NCBI GenBank assembly: GCA_033060915.1
Contig: CM065398.1
Location: 4,400,501 to 4,464,500 of the forward strand
DNA length: 64,000 nucleotides
Direction of reading: 5' to 3'
DNA from: Euryodendron excelsum
Taxonomy: Eukaryota; Streptophyta; Magnoliopsida; Ericales; Pentaphylacaceae
This document shows, piece after piece, positions 60,031 through 64,000 of the stretch. The notes below the pieces were generated by a model, which made no database searches, had not been told where the DNA came from, and saw only the letters and a list, made by a program, of their open reading frames with translations. The position numbers and the translations under genes are program-made. Every line of letters begins with the position of its first letter. Position 1 is the first letter of the stretch.

Positions 60031-62002
60031 TTGTGCAAAAATATGCTCCCCGATAACAGCGCCAAAAACTTGACTCAACCTCCGAATTTATGCTTGAAAT
60101 ATCCCAAGTATAGGACGGAAGAGTAGTATAACTCGTAAGAACATGGTCGATCCACAGGGAGCATATTACACAAAACCACAAGCACTAAAAACACTTCTCT
60201 CAGGTGCTTACAAAAACCTTATGACTTGTTTCAAAAAGGGAAACGAAAAATCTGATTGTTTTGAGATGATATATTTGTCTAAGCTAATTCAAACTCGAAA
60301 GTAATTAATTGGAAACAATGTAGATTTTAACAATTAATAAAAAGGTCCCAGGATTAGCCACTCAGATTAATTGCATCTTTTGGAATCCCGAAAGAGATAT
60401 TTTGATAACTCAAACCCTTCGACTACGTCGCAAGTCTCGGGTTTGGAATATTTAGTGATAAAAACAAATATCCTTCAAAACTTCAACTCCTAAAATAATT
60501 CAGGTTGTTTTAATCAAGGACGAGTACCATTGATTTGTGCAATGCATATACTGAATATAAATTCATGCATAAACGTTACCAAACATAATCAAATGTCCAG
60601 GTTTTTTAAAGTTCTAAAATGGAGAAGATGAAGAGAGAATAACTAGAAGATTTAACTTTAAAACCAAAACATACCTCCTTCACTCATCAAATGTAAAAGC
60701 AAGTTGCATAAATATAAACTTAAAATATTGATTGCAAACCTGAGAATCTGATTACAGGAATTGTGAATACTATGAAAATCCTTGAAAATAAACTAGAAGA
60801 ATTTTGTATCTACAGCTGCTGCTACCTCCTAAAACTGTAAAAAATCGCGAACTCTAATATATCTTACAATCCTAACTTATATAGGCTTCCAATTCTCTGC
60901 AAGATCGGACAATCGTTCGAACGCCTAAGGAACCGTTCGAACGCCACGGAGACCATTCAAACGTTGCGTTGAACGCACTTCGAACGGGGAAACCTACTCT
61001 CTGAATCTATCGAATGCACTTTGAACCTAGTCTTAATGCGACATCGTTCTACGTAGCGTTCAAACGCTTTTGTTCACCATTCGAACGCTCTTAGAGCTGG
61101 TTTGAAAGCCCTTCGAATGCCTGCTCCATTTCAGCGCGAATTTATCCCTTTTTAGCTAGGATTCCTTAAAATCAAAACAAACCTAAGTTAGTACGAATTA
61201 GAATTAAAGATAACATAATTAAACATATTACCAAACTAACAAATAGCTAATTAAGGCATATAAATTGCACTTTTAGAGTACTATCACACCCCCAAACTAA
61301 GCTTTTGCTAGTCCTTAGCAAAATACTAACACTAAGAACCTATCTCCACTTTTGTGGGAGTCACGAGTGCATTTAGCATATGCACCAAGCCTTTAAACCC
61401 CTAGGTTACCCCTAGTGGACGAATGGTGTCTCGTGAGGGCTTACAATAATGAATACCCACAAACATTTATCCATTTAATGTCAATATGATATCAAAGAAC
61501 ATGAAACATGTATTAACCTCATCCAAGTCAAGTCTCAATCCACCTAGATCAGGAATCATTGCAAGGTAAAGGCATAAAGTATTAAAGAAATAGAATACAT
61601 TGACATGTACTACCAATGGCATACGACTCTAATGTCTCATAACACATACAATTATGTCCTTTATGCTTTGATCCAAGTCTCACAAGGCATACATTCAACT
61701 TTAAACATGAACACACATGGTCTCTCAATGGAAAACTCATTTTAAGCGTAAATATGCAAGACATTCAAGTAGGGCAATTCCAATCATCAAAAACCGATAA
61801 GTTGTAGGTGTATCGACTTGGCATAGCTTTGTGAAAGAATATTTACTGTTCTAGCACCATTAGAGAATTGACATTGATGACTTATACACAATTGAATTAA
61901 AGATTCATGTAATTCCAGATATTGTAAGGCCATGTGATAGAAGAGCCAAGAATGGGGACAGAAGAAGAAATAACAAAACTCAACATATGCATTGCGCACT
62001 AC
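60031..62002 (-). mobile_element. Reverse-strand Ty3/gypsy fragment: 3' internal end, LTR and PBS
   Basis: On the reverse strand the order is internal sequence (62002-61306), polypurine-like AAGCTTAGTTTGGGGG (about 61304-61289), LTR TGTGATAG...GAGTCA (61288-60071, 1,218 bp), and PBS TGGCGCTGTTATCGGGGAGC (60064-60045). The PBS fits the TGGCGCCGTTGCCGGGGA type common in Athila and some Tat elements. The LTR has repeated CGTTCGAACG-like phrases and a TATATAAG box near 60880. Having internal sequence on both sides of one LTR suggests a rearranged or tandem element. It is related to the LTR at 42729-44031. Confidence 0.72.
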
Positions 62003-64000
62003 TGTGAGCACCCCATTTTTGACCGCTCGGCAGTCTACACTCCGTCCAGACTTCTACTCAAGTCAATATGAACGTATTCTAATCGAAATCAGCTCTCTAA
62101 GTCTAATCTCGTCAATTCATCGCTTCGCGGGCCCCACCGGCCCAAAGAGAAGCAAAATGACCAAAATGCCCTTAGGGGCATTATCCTTTCCTTATTCCGA
62201 ATTAGGCACTTCTTTCTGAAGACGGTAAGACCCCTTTCCAATTCATTTCCATTTCCAATTCCAATCCCTCTCTCGAGACAGTTTATTCCTCAAGACGGTA
62301 AATCCACTCCAATCAGGCACGTCTTTCCGAAGACGGTAAGTCCTCTTTCCAATTCCAAATCAGGCACGTCTTTCCGAAGACGGTAAGACCCCTTTCTAAT
62401 TCCAAATCAGGCACGTCTTTCTGAAGACGGTAAGTCCCCTTTCCAATTCCAATCCCTCCCTCAAGACAGTTGATTCCTCGATACGGTAAATCTACTCCAA
62501 TTAGGCACGTCTTTCCAAGGACGATAAGACCCCTTTCAAATTCCAATCCCTCTCTCGAGACAGTTTATTCCTCGAGACGGTCCAGCGGGTTTTTTAAAAA
62601 AAATCTCTTCGAAGTGGTAAGTCCCTTTAAACCTGTCGACCGGGACAAGACCCCAAGTCCCCTAGATGATATAACGGTCCACCTTTGGTGCTTGCTAGCC
62701 CGCCAATGTAGAAATGTCCGTTTAGGCACGCCTTTTGAGAAAGTTGACTTCTCAGGCGCTAAGTCCCTTTTAGTAGCTTCCCGAGATCAGGCAGTCTCGG
62801 GAATGATCACGAACCGTTAGAGTAGCGGAAATACTCGCAAACATCGCAACCGTCGGAGTAGTAGAAATACTCGTAAACAAGTCGATATAGGGAATTGCCA
62901 ACAAACTCCTGTATCACGCGACCGCCATCAGAGTGGTGGAAACACTCAAAACCCAGGTCAACACCAGTGCCTGCTAGCGCACTTTGGTGAAAAATGACCA
63001 AACTGCCCCATGGGCCTATTCCGAGACTTTTCGGTCAAGATGACCATTTTGCCCCTACGCATCCGAACGCCCCGGGAACCACACCGGCTCTGGGTATCAA
63101 ACCAGTAACCTTCTGAGATTGCTTCTTATAGTATTCTCAATCTTCTTTTACCTTTTCGGATCATTCCGAGTCAGTTCTGGCAAATCCGGTGCGAAAAGAC
63201 TGTTTTGCCCTTGGTGGGCCGGTCTTCTTTTTTGACCACACCGGCTCTGGGTATCAAACCAGTAACCTCCTGACATTGCTTCTTATAGTATTCTCAACCT
63301 TCCTTTACCTTTCCGGATCATTCTGAGTTAGTTCCAGCAAACTCAGTACAAAATGACTGTTTTGCCCCTAGTGGGCTGGTTACCTTTTCGACCACACCGG
63401 TTTTGGGTATCAAACCGGCAACCTTTAGGAACATTCTAAATAATGTTTCCAAATCTCGAGTCTTTTTTCGGGACAGTCCGAGTCCGTCCCGGCGGCTTCC
63501 CGATCCGATTGACTGTTTTGCCCCTAAAGGCATGGTCAACCCTTCCGACACATCTTATCCTCACTTTTCAAGTCAAATACCTCCAGGACATTGTTTTAAG
63601 TGTTCCTGCTCCTTTCCAGCCTTCCGGGTCATTCCCGGCCTCTTCAAATTATTCCCGAACTTTCCAAAGTCACTCCTAGTGAAGCCAAGCTAAAAATTGC
63701 AAGATAGTCACTAGTACAGGCGCCCAAATCTAGTCAAAGATACGTTGCTTGCCAAGCTAAACACTTTCCTAACTGGCTGGGGCCACTAGTAGTGGCGCCA
63801 AGCCAAGAATTGGCCTGGCGCCACTCTTAGTGGCGCTAAGAGGAAAATTGGCTTGGCGCCACTGCAACAGGCGCCAGGTCTATCCCATCTCTATAAATAC
63901 AAAGCCTTCTCTAGTGTGAAAGGGGTCTGCAAACTCAATCTAAAAACACCAGTAGTCGATATACAAAGCTTGCACACTCTTAAAACCCTAAGTCCTCTAG
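62003..64000 (+). repeat. Array-type giant-family LTR, left part, running off the window
   Basis: It starts TGTGAGCACCCC at 62003. It contains the CTCGAG/GTCTT array (62180-62600), the dyad block with a well preserved TTCCCGAGA...TCTCGGGAA hairpin (about 62777-62802) and GAGTA...TACTC units, the ~150-bp repeat (63020-63540), and the promoter at 63775-63899. All of U3 and the first hundred bases of R are present. Confidence 0.87.
63775..63899 (+). promoter_or_regulatory. Best preserved GGCGCC hairpin array and TATA box
   Basis: Three hairpins follow in series: one with roughly 10-bp arms ending GGCGCC around a single base (about 63781-63801), one with GGCGCCACT and AGTGGCGCT arms, and one with 7-bp TGGCGCC/GGCGCCA arms. 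TATAAATA follows at 63892-63899. Confidence 0.65.

Noticed and set aside
1..64000. tRNA, rRNA or intact host genes
   Set aside because: No cloverleaf with flanking signals, no rRNA-like conserved blocks, and no multi-exon host gene could be recognised. The tRNA-related sequences are only primer binding sites.

Overview
The window is plant genomic DNA, most likely from a flowering plant with a large, repeat-rich genome. I cannot name the species. I found no intact host gene, tRNA or rRNA. Nearly everything is LTR retrotransposon sequence, nested several layers deep and decayed by stop codons and frameshifts. Many open frames are accidental products of pyrimidine-rich or tandemly repeated LTR DNA.

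Left part (1-39985). The oldest layer is a plus-strand Ty3/gypsy element of Tat type. Its pol is cut into three pieces (1-1681, 6574-8758, 35693-36290). The first cut is a reverse-strand solo LTR of about 4.9 kb (1682-6573, target duplication acata). The second is a giant element (8759-35692) flanked by ctatt/ctatc. That element has LTRs of about 5.4 kb, a PBS that looks tRNA-Arg-like, a degenerate gag and no pol. On its opposite strand it carries a decayed gene (19651-21495) with a plant-mobile-domain-like region and an 88-nt intron that can be read from the sequence. A second member of the same LTR family (24243-31732, target duplication ggtat) sits inside its 3' LTR; it lost its interior and then gained a 1,432-bp tandem duplication. 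Downstream (36881-39985) are LTR and leader pieces of a related family, in both orientations.

Middle (39986-49831). This part holds a copia-like LTR candidate, a 79-bp minisatellite of hairpin-forming units interrupted by a gypsy LTR, and a decayed SIRE-type Ty1/copia element. The copia element has an in-frame 597-bp tandem duplication in its reverse transcriptase and a downstream third ORF.

Right part (49832-64000). More members of the giant-LTR family are present: a truncated LTR joined to an inverted partial copy, a reverse-strand leader carrying a solo LTR (52830-56806, target duplication gaaat/gagat, itself holding a MITE), a reverse-strand LTR, a reverse-strand gypsy fragment with a different PBS, and a final plus-strand LTR running off the window.

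The most interesting object is the giant-LTR family. It combines a pol-less gag element, an antisense spliced gene, and U3 regions built from arrays of short inverted repeats, with GGCGCC hairpins placed just upstream of the TATA box and again near the polypurine tract. Boundaries supported by target duplications are firm. Truncated boundaries are approximate to tens of bases.
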